A DNA stretch of 64,000 nt from the NCBI RefSeq assembly GCF_001695855.1, contig NZ_MBSS01000008.1, forward strand, positions 62,001 through 126,000. Reading direction: 5' to 3'. This stretch comes from Ensifer sp. LC163. Lineage in GTDB: Bacteria; Pseudomonadota; Alphaproteobacteria; Rhizobiales; Rhizobiaceae. This document shows, piece by piece, positions 49,049 to 58,222 of the stretch. The first letter of the stretch is position 1; every line of letters begins with the position of its first letter. The position numbers were made by a program, and so were the translations under genes. The notes beneath the pieces are model-generated. The model was not told the origin of the DNA. It made no database searches and saw nothing but the letters and a program-made list of their open reading frames with translations.

Positions 49049-51706
49049 ATGGCAACCGAAGTCAAAACCACCTGTCCCTATTGCGGTGTCGGCTGCGGCG
49101 TGATCGCGACGGTTGGCGATGACGGCGGCGTCGGCGTGAAAGGCGATCCGGATCACCCCGCCAACTTCGGCCGGCTTTGCTCCAAGGGGTCGGCGCTTGC
49201 AGAGACGCTCGATCTCGACGGACGGCTGCTCTATCCCGAGATCGCCGGCGAACGGGCGGATTGGGATGAGGCGCTCGATCATGTTGCCGAGCGTTTCTCA
49301 AGCGCGATCGCCCAACATGGGCCCGATTCTGTTGCCTTCTACGTCTCCGGCCAGTTGCTGACCGAGGATTACTACGTCGCCAACAAGCTGATGAAGGGCT
49401 TCATCGGCTCGGCCAACATCGACACGAACTCGCGCCTGTGCATGTCCTCTTCCGTGGCCGGTCATCGCCGCGCCTTCGGTGCCGATACCGTGCCCGGCTG
49501 CTACGAGGATCTGGAGTTGGCGGATCTCGTCATCCTGACCGGCTCCAACCTCGCCTGGTGCCATCCGATTCTCTACCAGCGTCTGGCTGCGGCTAAGGCA
49601 GCTCGGCCGCAGATGCGGGTCGTCGTCATCGATCCGCGCCGGACAATGACCGCCGACATCGCCGATCTGCATCTGGCGATCCGACCGGATGGTGATGTTG
49701 CGCTGTTCAATGGGCTGTTCGCGCACCTGGCCGCGAGCCCGGCCGTCGATCAGGGCTATATTTCCGCCCATACCAGCGGCTTCGCCGAAGCCTTCGCCGC
49801 AGCAAGTGCGCTCGATGAGACCGCTTTGGCGCAGGCGACGGGGCTCGAGGCGACGGAAATAGCGGCCTTCTTTCGACTGTTCGAAACGACGGAAAAGGTC
49901 GTCACCTGCTACAGCCAGGGGGTCAACCAGTCGGTGGCCGGGACCGACAAGGTCAATGCCATCATCAATTGCCATCTGGCCACCGGCCGCATCGGTCGTC
50001 CCGGCATGGGGCCGTTCTCGCTGACCGGCCAGCCCAACGCCATGGGCGGTCGCGAGGTAGGCGGGCTTGCCAATATGCTCGCCGCCCATATGGATATCGA
50101 AAAGGCCGGGCACCGCGATCAGGTCCGGCGCTTCTGGGGCGCGCCGTCGCTCGCCGCCAAGCCGGGCCTCAAGGCCGTCGACATGTTTCGCGCCGTTGCC
50201 GACGGGCGCATCAAGGCGATCTGGATCATGGCGACCAATCCGGTGGTGTCGATGCCGGATGCCGATGCCGTCGAGGCAGCGCTCAAGGCCTGTCCCTTCG
50301 TCGTCGTCTCCGATGTCCTGAAGAAGACCGATACGACGCGCCATGCGCATGTGCTGCTGCCTTCGCTCGGCTGGGGTGAAAAGGATGGCACGGTCACCAA
50401 CTCCGAGCGCCGCATTTCTCGCCAGCGTGGTTTTCTCTCGGCACCTGGGGACGCCAGAGCGGATTGGTGGCAGCTTGCCGAAGTCGGCCGCCGCATGGGT
50501 TTTGCCGGCGCATTTGCCTATGCGTCGGCATCCGAAATCTTTGCCGAACATGCCGGTCTTTCCGGCTTCGAGAACGATGGGCGGCGCGATTTCGATATCG
50601 GTGCCCATGCCTCGATCGATAATGCCGGCTATGATGCGCTGATACCGTTCCAATGGCCGCAGCCGCGGGGTGCGGCGAGCGCGACGACACGCTTCTTCGC
50701 TGACGGCAGCTTCTTCCATGCGGACGGGCGCGCACGCTTCATCGCGACCACCAGTCGCGTTGACGACCGCGTCAGCGACGCCTTCCCTTTCACCCTCAAC
50801 ACCGGGCGTGTCCGCGACCACTGGCACACGATGACCCGGACGGGAAAGAGCGCGCGGCTCTCCGCCCATATCGGCGAGCCCTTCGTCGAGATCCACCCGC
50901 GCGATGCGATGGAGCTTGATCTATCGCCCGCCGATCTCGTGGTATTGGAAAGCCCTTATGGGGAGGCGATCGTTCGGGCACTGATTACCGAACGCCAGGC
51001 GCGCGGCAACCTCTTCGTGCCGATGCACTGGAACGACCAGTTCGCGGCCAAGGCGCGCATCGATGCTTTGGTGCCGCCGATCACCGATCCCGTTTCGGGG
51101 CAGCCGGCCTCCAAGAACGTTGCTGTTTCCGCCCGCCGCTTCGCAGCCACCACCTATGGATTTGCGGTGAGTGCCGCAAAGCCTAAAGCCCTCGATTGCA
51201 CCTATTGGGCGCTCGCCAAGGCACGGGGAGGTTGGCGGCTCGAGCTGGCGGCGGAGAGGGCACCTGAGGATTGGGTCACCTGGTGCCGGCGCACCTTCGA
51301 CCTGCCTGGCGATATCGACCCGATCGGCTACGCGGACGGGCCATCGGGCCATCGCCGGCTTGCATTCTTCGACAGCGATCGGCTTCTGCTGGCCCTGTAT
51401 CTCGCGCCGGAGCCCGTCGCGGTCGCCCGCAACTGGGCGGTCGAGCAGCTCGATATCTCGCAATCGGATCTGCGTCTGCGCTTCGCGCTCGTGGCCGGCC
51501 GGCCGGGAGCGGATAAGCCTGATCCGGGCGCAACCGTCTGCTCCTGCTTCAATGTCGGGATCAACCAGATCGTTGCTGCCGTGCGCAACGGCTGCCGCAC
51601 GGTCGAGGCGGTCGGCCAGGCACTCAATGCCGGAACCAATTGCGGCTCCTGCCGCGCCGAGATCAGGGGGATCGTCGATGGATGCCTTGCTGCCGCCGCG
51701 GAATGA
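49049..51706 (+). CDS. nasA: Assimilatory nitrate reductase catalytic subunit
   Basis: This is an 885-residue molybdopterin enzyme. The N-terminal [4Fe-4S] motif is CPYCGVGCGV with the fourth Cys in GRLCSKGSAL. Mo-bis-MGD domains follow (SRLCMSSSVAGHRRAFG, TGSNLAWCHPILYQR, GPFSLTGQPNAMGGREVG, and LNTGRVRDHWHTMTRTGKS near residue 590). The last 60 residues form a BFD-like [2Fe-2S] domain (CSCFNVGINQIV and CGSCRAEI), as in NADH- or ferredoxin-dependent NasA/NarB. No Tat signal is seen, fitting a cytoplasmic enzyme. It reduces nitrate to nitrite for NirBD. Confidence 0.95.
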   Translation: MATEVKTTCPYCGVGCGVIATVGDDGGVGVKGDPDHPANFGRLCSKGSALAETLDLDGRLLYPEIAGERADWDEALDHVAERFSSAIAQHGPDSVAFYVSGQLLTEDYYVANKLMKGFIGSANIDTNSRLCMSSSVAGHRRAFGADTVPGCYEDLELADLVILTGSNLAWCHPILYQRLAAAKAARPQMRVVVIDPRRTMTADIADLHLAIRPDGDVALFNGLFAHLAASPAVDQGYISAHTSGFAEAFAAASALDETALAQATGLEATEIAAFFRLFETTEKVVTCYSQGVNQSVAGTDKVNAIINCHLATGRIGRPGMGPFSLTGQPNAMGGREVGGLANMLAAHMDIEKAGHRDQVRRFWGAPSLAAKPGLKAVDMFRAVADGRIKAIWIMATNPVVSMPDADAVEAALKACPFVVVSDVLKKTDTTRHAHVLLPSLGWGEKDGTVTNSERRISRQRGFLSAPGDARADWWQLAEVGRRMGFAGAFAYASASEIFAEHAGLSGFENDGRRDFDIGAHASIDNAGYDALIPFQWPQPRGAASATTRFFADGSFFHADGRARFIATTSRVDDRVSDAFPFTLNTGRVRDHWHTMTRTGKSARLSAHIGEPFVEIHPRDAMELDLSPADLVVLESPYGEAIVRALITERQARGNLFVPMHWNDQFAAKARIDALVPPITDPVSGQPASKNVAVSARRFAATTYGFAVSAAKPKALDCTYWALAKARGGWRLELAAERAPEDWVTWCRRTFDLPGDIDPIGYADGPSGHRRLAFFDSDRLLLALYLAPEPVAVARNWAVEQLDISQSDLRLRFALVAGRPGADKPDPGATVCSCFNVGINQIVAAVRNGCRTVEAVGQALNAGTNCGSCRAEIRGIVDGCLAAAAE

Positions 51707-52817
51707 AAGGCGCCTACGCGCGGAGCCGCCGCGCATGATGCCACTGGCAAAGCTGCCAGTGTTCTGGGCGCTCGACGGCCGCCGCGTCGTCGTGGCCGGT
51801 GGCTCCGACGCCGCTGCCTGGAAGGCGGAACTGTTGGCGGCCTGCGGCGCCGAGGTGCATGTCTATGCGCCGTTTGAGGAACTCGGAGAGGTCTGCACCC
51901 GCCTGCTCGAGGGCGGCTCCTGTCACCCGGGCGGCAGGTTCGTGCATCACGGCGAAGCCTGGACCAAGAACACGCTCATCGGCGCGGCGCTTGCGATCGC
52001 CGATTGCGAGGCTGAGAGCGATGCCCAAGCCTTCTTCGAGGCAGCCCAAAAGGCCGGCGTGCCGGTCAACGTCATCGACAAACCGGCCTATTGCCAGTTT
52101 CAGTTCGGCTCGATCGTCAATCGCTCGCCTGTCGTCGTGTCCATATCGACCGATGGCGCCGCTCCCATCCTGGCCCAGGCGATCCGTCGCCGCATCGAGA
52201 CGCTGCTGCCACCGGCTCTGAAGGATTGGGCGTCGCTGGCGCAGGCGATCCGCGACAAGGTCAATGCAAGCCTCAAGCCCGGTGTCGGGCGGCGCGCTTT
52301 TTGGGAGCGCTTTGTCGATCATGCCTTTCGGGAGACACCGGAGGAGGGTGTAGAGACGCGGCTGGTGGCGGAAATGGATCGCCTTGCGGCGAACCGGACT
52401 GCCACCGGCCGCGTCACGCTCGTCGGCGCCGGCCCCGGCGAGGCGGAGCATCTGACGCTGAAGGCGGTGCGGGCCATGCAGGCAGCTGACGTCATCCTTT
52501 TCGACGACTTGGTCTCCGATGAAGTCCTGGAGCTTGCCCGGCGCGAGGCCAAGCGTCTTCTCGTCGGCGACCGCACGAGCTGCCGACAGGAGGACATCAA
52601 CGACATGATGGTGTCGTTGGCGCGCGCCGGAAAACGGGTCGTCCGGCTTAAATCCGGCGATGCGATGATTTCCGGATGCGCCGGCGAAGAGATCGCCCGG
52701 TTGCAGGCGGACGGCATTCCGGTCGATGTCGTTCCCGGCGTGTTAGCCGCCAGTGAGTGGAGAACGGCCAGATCAACCTCGGTTTCATCCGCCCGGTCGA
52801 AAACATCGGCTCGTTGA
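51678..52817 (+). pseudogene. cysG: 3'-truncated siroheme synthase CysG
   Basis: The frame overlaps the nasA end by 29 bases. Residues 20-220 are the precorrin-2 dehydrogenase/ferrochelatase part (FWALDGRRVVVAGGSDAAAWKAELL, partly quoted; NVIDKPAYCQFQFGSIVNRSPV). The uroporphyrinogen methyltransferase part starts at GRVTLVGAGPGEAEHL but breaks off after DVVPGVLAAS near 52753, losing about 100 residues. Its key loop reads LKSGDAMISGCAGEE, where homologues usually have GDPxxFGRxGEE. The frame then runs 20 unrelated codons to a stop. The dehydrogenase half may still be made. Siroheme for NirB must rely on another methyltransferase elsewhere. Confidence 0.8.
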
Positions 52818-52935
52818 ACTTCTCCTCGATTGGGCAAGAGCGCTATCTGCCGGCGGTGGAAAAGACGAGCGCGCCGCTTGCGTGCAGCAAGGTCGGCATA
52901 GAATCGGCAGCGACCGTGCCGGTACGCACCGAGTG

Positions 52936-53847
52936 TCAACCAAGGGCTGCGTCTCCCGTAGGCTTGACATCACCGGCCGCGCTTTGCGTGAGTTTGCGCG
53001 CTATTTCATAGAATGCATGGACGAGTTTGCCGTTGCTGCGTTCGCGCAGGCAGATGAGCGCCTCGTCCATCAGCATTTCCGGGGCGTCGATCTTGATCGG
53101 AACGAGGCGGGTGTCCTGGCCGAACTCCGCGGAGGAGACGAAACCGACGCCGCCGCCGGCGGCGACGATCTCGCGAACGGCCTCGCGGCCCTCGGCCTCG
53201 ATGAGCGGCGTCAGCGTGACGCCGCACTGCTCGGCCATCGCCTCGAGCTTCTGGCGGGTTTTGGAGCCTCGCTCGCGCATGACGAGCGGGTGTTTTGCAA
53301 GCTCGGCGAAGGTGACGCTCTGACACGTCGCCAGGGGATAGTCGCGGCTTGCGAAAGCGACGATCGGCGTGGAATTCAACTTCAGGACGTCGAAGTCGCC
53401 CACCTGCGGGATTTCACCGAGAACGCCGATATCCGCCTCATAGGCGTGCAGGCTGGTGATGACCGTCTCCGTGTTGCCCGCGTCGATCGACACCTGCACC
53501 GTCGGGTAGGTCCGTCGGAAGGCGGCAAGAATGTGCAGCAGATGGTGCGCAGCATCCGCGACGATCCTAAGCTTTCCGGCCCTCAATGCGCGCGATTCAG
53601 AGAGAAGATCGAGTGCCTGCTGCTCGACGTCGAACATGCGCCGGGTGACTTCCAGAAGCTGCTGGCCGGCCTGGGTCAGCGTGACCTGTTTCTTGTTCCG
53701 ATTGAAGAGCAGGACGTCATATTCCTCCTCGAGTTTGCGCACCTGGTCGGAGACAGCGGGCTGCGTCAGGAAGAGGGCTTCGGCTGCCCGTGAAAAGCCG
53801 CCATGGATGGCCACATTGTGAAAGGCGCGGAGCTGGACATAGCGCAC
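52936..53847 (-). CDS. LysR-family regulator of the phosphonate operon
   Basis: This is a 303-residue LysR protein. The GTG at 53847, preceded by GGGGA, gives the usual start VRYVQLRAFHNVAIHGGF. The frame is open 13 codons further to an ATG at 53886. The HTH reads FSRAAEALFLTQPAVSDQVRKLEEEYDVLLF (partly quoted), and the effector domain continues to residue 295. It is divergent from the Na/Pi transporter and phnWAY, so it most likely controls aminoethylphosphonate use. An inverted repeat at 53868 lies just upstream of its start. Confidence 0.9.
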   Translation of the reverse strand: MRYVQLRAFHNVAIHGGFSRAAEALFLTQPAVSDQVRKLEEEYDVLLFNRNKKQVTLTQAGQQLLEVTRRMFDVEQQALDLLSESRALRAGKLRIVADAAHHLLHILAAFRRTYPTVQVSIDAGNTETVITSLHAYEADIGVLGEIPQVGDFDVLKLNSTPIVAFASRDYPLATCQSVTFAELAKHPLVMRERGSKTRQKLEAMAEQCGVTLTPLIEAEGREAVREIVAAGGGVGFVSSAEFGQDTRLVPIKIDAPEMLMDEALICLRERSNGKLVHAFYEIARKLTQSAAGDVKPTGDAALG

Positions 53848-53867
53848 GGTAACATCCCCACAGATAA

Positions 53868-53892
53868 GTTCTGTCGATGAAACCATCAGAAC
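53868..53892. promoter_or_regulatory. Inverted repeat in LysR/transporter promoter
   Basis: GTTCTG and CAGAAC are separated by 13 bases between the LysR gene (start 53847) and the Na/Pi transporter (start 53960). The dyad size suits a LysR tetramer site, but the T-N11-A core is not strict. Confidence 0.45.
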
Positions 53893-53959
53893 GAACGATT
53901 TGATTTATGTAAAGGGGCAAAAGATAGTTTCCGGAGCCAAACCTTTCCGGAGCGCGCCT

Positions 53960-55618
53960 ATGAATCTTTCGGTCGTCGCCCTCGAACTCACTGCTGCAAC
54001 AGTCCTGCTGCTTTACGCCGTCAGCCTGGTCAAGAAGGGCGTCGAAGCTGCCTGCGGCGATGTGGTCACGCGTGCCGTCGGCGGCGCTGGTGGCAGGCCG
54101 CGCGCGGCTGCCTATGGCTGTTTGATTGCGATTGCCCTTCAGAGTTCGACGGCGGTCGCCATGCTGGCCGCGAGCTTTGCCGTGAGCGGAGCGCTGGCGC
54201 TGGATGTCGGCCTGGCGGTCCTTCTCGGCGCGGACCTGGGTTCGGCCCTCGTCGTCAAGATCTTGAGTTTCGATTTGCACTGGCTGGCGCCGCTGCTGAT
54301 TGCTGCAGGCGGCCTCCTGCACCTCAAGGCGCGCGCTCGCAAGCCGGTCGAGGCCGGGCGTGCCGTTCTCGGGATCGGCCTATTGCTTCTATCGCTGCAG
54401 ATGATCGGCCATGCGACGCTGCCGCTTGGTCAAAGCCCGCTGCTGCCGGCAGCGATCGACATGCTCAGCAAGGACCCTCTGACGGTGATGATCGTTGCTG
54501 CCGTCTTCACCTGGGGGCTGCATTCCAGCGTTGCGGCCATCCTTTTGATCCTGACCTTTGCCGCAAAGGGTCTGCTGCCGCTCGACGTCGGCATTCCCTT
54601 GATCCTCGGCGTCAATCTTGGTGGCGGGCTGATCGCCCTGTGGCTGACCCGTGGCCTGCCGGTGGAGGGCAGGCGCCTGCCGCTCGGCAATCTTCACTTT
54701 CGGACGCTGTTCAGTGCTGCTGTCTTTGCGCTGTTTTCCATGCAGGTCTCTTTTGCATGGCTGCCTGGCGCGACGGTCGCCGCCAAGCTCGTCAATCTGC
54801 ATGTGCTGTTCAATGCGGCATTGGCGCTCTTGGGTCTGGTGTCGTGTGGCCTGATGGCGCGCTTCATTCGCCTTCTCACCCCCGAAAACGTCGGGGACAA
54901 GGAAGCCAGTCTTGCAGCCCATGTGAGTGCGCTCGAGCGGTCTCTGATCGACAAGCCGGCGCAGGCATTGGCGGCCGCCGCACGCGAAGTCCTGCATATG
55001 GGCAACCTGATCACGCGTTTGCTCGAACCGGTCATGGGGGTGATCGCGTCGCCGACGCCGGAGACGGTCAATGCGCTGCGCCGCATCGATGGGGACATCC
55101 ATCGCGCCCATAGCGAGATCAAGCTTTTTATCGCCGCGGTCAATCGGGGCGTGCTGACGGAGGAGCAATCCCGGCGCGGCATCGAACTCACCGAGGCGGC
55201 CATTCATCTGGAATATGCCGGTGACGTCGTGTCGAAGAGCCTGTTGCGGATGGCGGAGGAGCGGCTTGAAGGCGCCGGCGCCTTTTCGACGGCGGGCTGG
55301 CACGAGCTGACGACGCTGCACGCCGCGGTGTTTTCGAACGTCAAACTTGCCGCCAATCTGCTCGTCTCGCCCGAACCGGTGATTGCCCGCGAGATGGTGC
55401 GCCAGAAGGAACATGTCCGCCGGCTGGTGCAGGAAAGCAGTCAAAGCCATCTCGAGCGGCTGAGGCAAGGCATTGCCGCCAGCATCCAGTCGAGCGACAT
55501 GCACTTGGAGATCATGCGTGCGCTGAAGGAACTCAATTCGCTGGTCACGACGATGGCTTATCCCCGTCTTCGCGAGACCGGAGACCTGCTCGAAAGCCGC
55601 CTCGTTCCCGCGGCGTAG
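53960..55618 (+). CDS. Na/Pi cotransporter family protein (NptA/YjbB-like)
   Basis: This 552-residue protein has two halves of membrane helices carrying the family repeats AIALQSSTAVAMLAASF near residue 70 and FTWGLHSSVAAILLIL near residue 185. These are followed by a cytoplasmic PhoU-like helical tail from about residue 330. The ATG at 53960 is used; the longer frame to 53900 crosses the shared promoter motif. Family members import phosphate with sodium or, like YjbB, export it. Lying directly ahead of phnWAY, it may expel phosphate freed from aminoethylphosphonate, which is inference. Confidence 0.88.
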   Translation: MNLSVVALELTAATVLLLYAVSLVKKGVEAACGDVVTRAVGGAGGRPRAAAYGCLIAIALQSSTAVAMLAASFAVSGALALDVGLAVLLGADLGSALVVKILSFDLHWLAPLLIAAGGLLHLKARARKPVEAGRAVLGIGLLLLSLQMIGHATLPLGQSPLLPAAIDMLSKDPLTVMIVAAVFTWGLHSSVAAILLILTFAAKGLLPLDVGIPLILGVNLGGGLIALWLTRGLPVEGRRLPLGNLHFRTLFSAAVFALFSMQVSFAWLPGATVAAKLVNLHVLFNAALALLGLVSCGLMARFIRLLTPENVGDKEASLAAHVSALERSLIDKPAQALAAAAREVLHMGNLITRLLEPVMGVIASPTPETVNALRRIDGDIHRAHSEIKLFIAAVNRGVLTEEQSRRGIELTEAAIHLEYAGDVVSKSLLRMAEERLEGAGAFSTAGWHELTTLHAAVFSNVKLAANLLVSPEPVIAREMVRQKEHVRRLVQESSQSHLERLRQGIAASIQSSDMHLEIMRALKELNSLVTTMAYPRLRETGDLLESRLVPAA

Positions 55619-55638
55619 ATATATAAGTGTAATTTATA

Positions 55639-55660
55639 GATTTATACAAAAGAACGATTT
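55639..55660 (+). promoter_or_regulatory. Motif shared by the transporter and phnW promoters
   Basis: GATTTATACAAAAG (55639-55652) adjoining GAACGATTT (55652-55660) lies in a very AT-rich stretch before phnW. The same parts, GAACGATTT and GATTTATGTAAAGG, occur at 53893-53915 before the Na/Pi transporter, in the opposite order. Common control by the LysR protein is plausible. Confidence 0.4.
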
Positions 55661-55719
55661 TACATATATGTCTGCCCGCCGCATTGTCAGTCCCGGAGAC
55701 GCCAACGTGAGGACGGACA

Positions 55720-56922
55720 ATGCCAAATACCGCTTCTGACAGAACCATCGCACCGCTGGAATCGCCGAGACTTGGCGAGCCCTATCTGCTGACGCCCGGC
55801 CCGCTGACGACGGCCTACGAAGTCAAGGAAGCCATGCTGAGGGACTGGGGATCGTGGGATGGTGATTTCCGTGCGATGACGGCGCAACTGCGTCGCCAGC
55901 TTCTCGACATTGCCGGCGATGCCAAGGGCGAGTTCGATTGCGTCCCGATGCAGGGCAGCGGTTCGTTCTCGGTCGAGGCGATGCTCGGCAGCTTCGTTCC
56001 CCGCGACGGCAAAGTGCTGGTGCTGATCAACGGCGCCTATGGCAAGCGTATCGCTCAGACGCTCGCCTACCTCGGACGCGACCACGTGACGATCGACAAG
56101 GGCGATTACATGCCGCCGCGCGGCCCCGAGGTCGCCGCCGCGCTCGACGCAGACCCGGCCATCACCCATGTCGTCGTCGTTCACTGCGAGACCAGTTCCG
56201 GCATCCTCAATCCGCTCAAGGAAATCTCCGAGGTCGTCTATAACAGCGGTCGCAAGCTGCTGGTCGACTCGATGAGTGCCTTCGGTGCCGTTGCGGCCGG
56301 GCTCGCCGACTTCCGTTACGAGGCGATCGTTTCCTCCGCCAACAAATGCATAGAAGGCGTGCCTGGCTTCGGCTTCGTCATCGCCCGCAGAAGCGAACTG
56401 GAGGCCGCCAAGGGTCGCAGCCATTCGCTCAGCCTCGACGTGCACGCGCAGTGGGACTACATGAACAAGACCGGCCAGTGGCGTTTCACGCCGCCGACCC
56501 ATGTCGTCGCCGCGTTCCTGGAGGCGCTTCGACTGCATCGCGAGGAAGGCGGCGTTGCCGCCCGCGGGGCGCGGTATGCGCGCAACCGGGACGTCATGGT
56601 CGCCGGCATGCGAGAGGCAGGCTTCGAGACGCTGCTTGCCGACCGCTGGTTGTCGCCGATCATCGTCACCTTCTTCAGCCCCGCCGATCCGGCCTTCGCC
56701 TTCGACCGCTTCTACGAGCTGATGAAGGAGAAGGGTTTCATCATCTACCCCGGCAAGCTGACGGTCGTCGACAGCTTCCGCGTCGGCTGCATCGGCCGCA
56801 TGGATGAACATGTGATGCGCCGCGTGGTCGAAGCCGCCCGCAGTTCTCTGACCGAAATGGGGGTCGCCAATGCCGCCCCTCCAGCGATCGCCCTTGCCGA
56901 ACGCAGCCGTCTCGCCGCTTGA
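55720..56922 (+). CDS. phnW: 2-aminoethylphosphonate:pyruvate transaminase PhnW
   Basis: This is a 400-residue fold-type I PLP aminotransferase. The N-terminal YLLTPGPLTT, the VHCETSSGILNPL segment, the cofactor Asp region LLVDSMSAFGAV, and the PLP lysine in SSANKCIEGVPGFGFV are characteristic of PhnW. It transfers the amino group of 2-aminoethylphosphonate to pyruvate, giving phosphonoacetaldehyde and alanine. It opens the phnWAY operon, and phnA follows after 21 bases. Confidence 0.95.
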   Translation: MPNTASDRTIAPLESPRLGEPYLLTPGPLTTAYEVKEAMLRDWGSWDGDFRAMTAQLRRQLLDIAGDAKGEFDCVPMQGSGSFSVEAMLGSFVPRDGKVLVLINGAYGKRIAQTLAYLGRDHVTIDKGDYMPPRGPEVAAALDADPAITHVVVVHCETSSGILNPLKEISEVVYNSGRKLLVDSMSAFGAVAAGLADFRYEAIVSSANKCIEGVPGFGFVIARRSELEAAKGRSHSLSLDVHAQWDYMNKTGQWRFTPPTHVVAAFLEALRLHREEGGVAARGARYARNRDVMVAGMREAGFETLLADRWLSPIIVTFFSPADPAFAFDRFYELMKEKGFIIYPGKLTVVDSFRVGCIGRMDEHVMRRVVEAARSSLTEMGVANAAPPAIALAERSRLAA

Positions 56923-56943
56923 ACGAACGATAGGATTTTTCCG

Positions 56944-58212
56944 ATGAACCAGATGTCCAAGATCAACGTCGCCGTCACCGCCAATCGGCGCACCTATCCC
57001 TGGCCGAACGTCACCGCCATCGCCATCTGCCTCGACGGCTGCGAGCCGGCCTATCTCGACGAGGCCATCAAGGCCGGGCTGATGCCGACGCTTGCCCGCA
57101 TTCGCCAGACCGGGACGGAGCGCACGGCGCTCAGCGTCATCCCGAGCTTCACGAACCCCAACAACCTTTCCATCGCGACCGGCCGTCCGCCGGCCATTCA
57201 CGGCATCTGCGGCAACTACCTCTACGAACCGCAGACCGGCAACGAAGTGATGATGAACGACCCCCGCTTCCTGCGCGCGCCGACCATCTTCAAGGCCTTC
57301 TACGATGCCGGCGCAAAGGTCGCGGTCGTCACCGCCAAGGACAAGCTCCGCGCACTTCTCGGTCACGGCCTCAAGTTCGATGAGGGCAGGGCGGTCTGCT
57401 TCTCGTCCGAAAAGTCCGACAAGTCGACCAAGGCGGAGAACGGTATCGAGAACGCTTCGGAGTGGCTTGGCCTGCCGGTACCGGAAGTCTATTCGGCGGA
57501 ACTCTCGGAATTCGTCTTTGCAGCCGGCGTGAAACTGCTGAAGGAGTTCGCTCCTGACGTCATGTACCTGACGACCACGGACTACGTGCAGCACAAATAT
57601 GCCCCGGGCGTTCCAGCAGCGAACGCCTTCTACGAGATGTTCGACAAGTACCTGACCGAACTCGATGCGCTTGGTGCTGCGATCATCGTGACGGCCGATC
57701 ACGGCATGAAGCCGAAGCACAAGGCTGACGGTTCGCCGGATGTGATCTACGTGCAGGACGTGCTCGATGAATGGCTCGGAAAGGACGCGGCGCGCGTCAT
57801 CCTGCCGATCACCGACCCCTACGTCGTCCACCACGGCGCGCTTGGATCGTTCGCGACGGCTTACCTTCCGGAGCGCGCCGACAAGGAGGATATCATCGAA
57901 CGGCTGGCGGCGATCGACGGCATCGACCTTGTTCTTTCGCGGCCCGAGGCCTGCATTCGTTTCGAACTGCCGGATGACCGCATCGGCGATATCGTCCTCA
58001 TCTCCTCGGAGAACAAGACGCTCGGCACAAGCGAGCATCGCCACGATCTTGCCGCGCTGAACGAGCCCTTGCGCTCGCACGGCGGCCTCACGGAGCAGCA
58101 GGTGCCCTTCATCGCGAACCGCAAGCTGCCCGAGCTCGGTTCCGCCGCCACGCTGCGCAACTTCGACGCCTTCTACTATGCGCTCGTCGCGGCGGCGCAG
58201 CCGGTAAATTAA
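56944..58212 (+). CDS. phnA: Phosphonoacetate hydrolase PhnA
   Basis: This is a 422-residue enzyme of the alkaline phosphatase superfamily. Metal and catalytic residues align with the well-studied S. meliloti enzyme: Asp in [12 protein letters not shown] near residue 29, the Thr nucleophile in [13 protein letters not shown] near 68, Asp/His in [13 protein letters not shown], Asp-His in [11 protein letters not shown], and a late His. It splits phosphonoacetate into acetate and phosphate in the cytoplasm. Order phnW-phnA-phnY identifies the oxidative aminoethylphosphonate pathway rather than the PhnX route. Confidence 0.95.
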   Translation: MNQMSKINVAVTANRRTYPWPNVTAIAICLDGCEPAYLDEAIKAGLMPTLARIRQTGTERTALSVIPSFTNPNNLSIATGRPPAIHGICGNYLYEPQTGNEVMMNDPRFLRAPTIFKAFYDAGAKVAVVTAKDKLRALLGHGLKFDEGRAVCFSSEKSDKSTKAENGIENASEWLGLPVPEVYSAELSEFVFAAGVKLLKEFAPDVMYLTTTDYVQHKYAPGVPAANAFYEMFDKYLTELDALGAAIIVTADHGMKPKHKADGSPDVIYVQDVLDEWLGKDAARVILPITDPYVVHHGALGSFATAYLPERADKEDIIERLAAIDGIDLVLSRPEACIRFELPDDRIGDIVLISSENKTLGTSEHRHDLAALNEPLRSHGGLTEQQVPFIANRKLPELGSAATLRNFDAFYYALVAAAQPVN

Positions 58213-58222
58213 GGAACGGACG

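Noticed and set aside
49298-50896. A 532-codon minus-strand open frame opposite nasA
   Set aside because: Shadow of high third-position GC in nasA.
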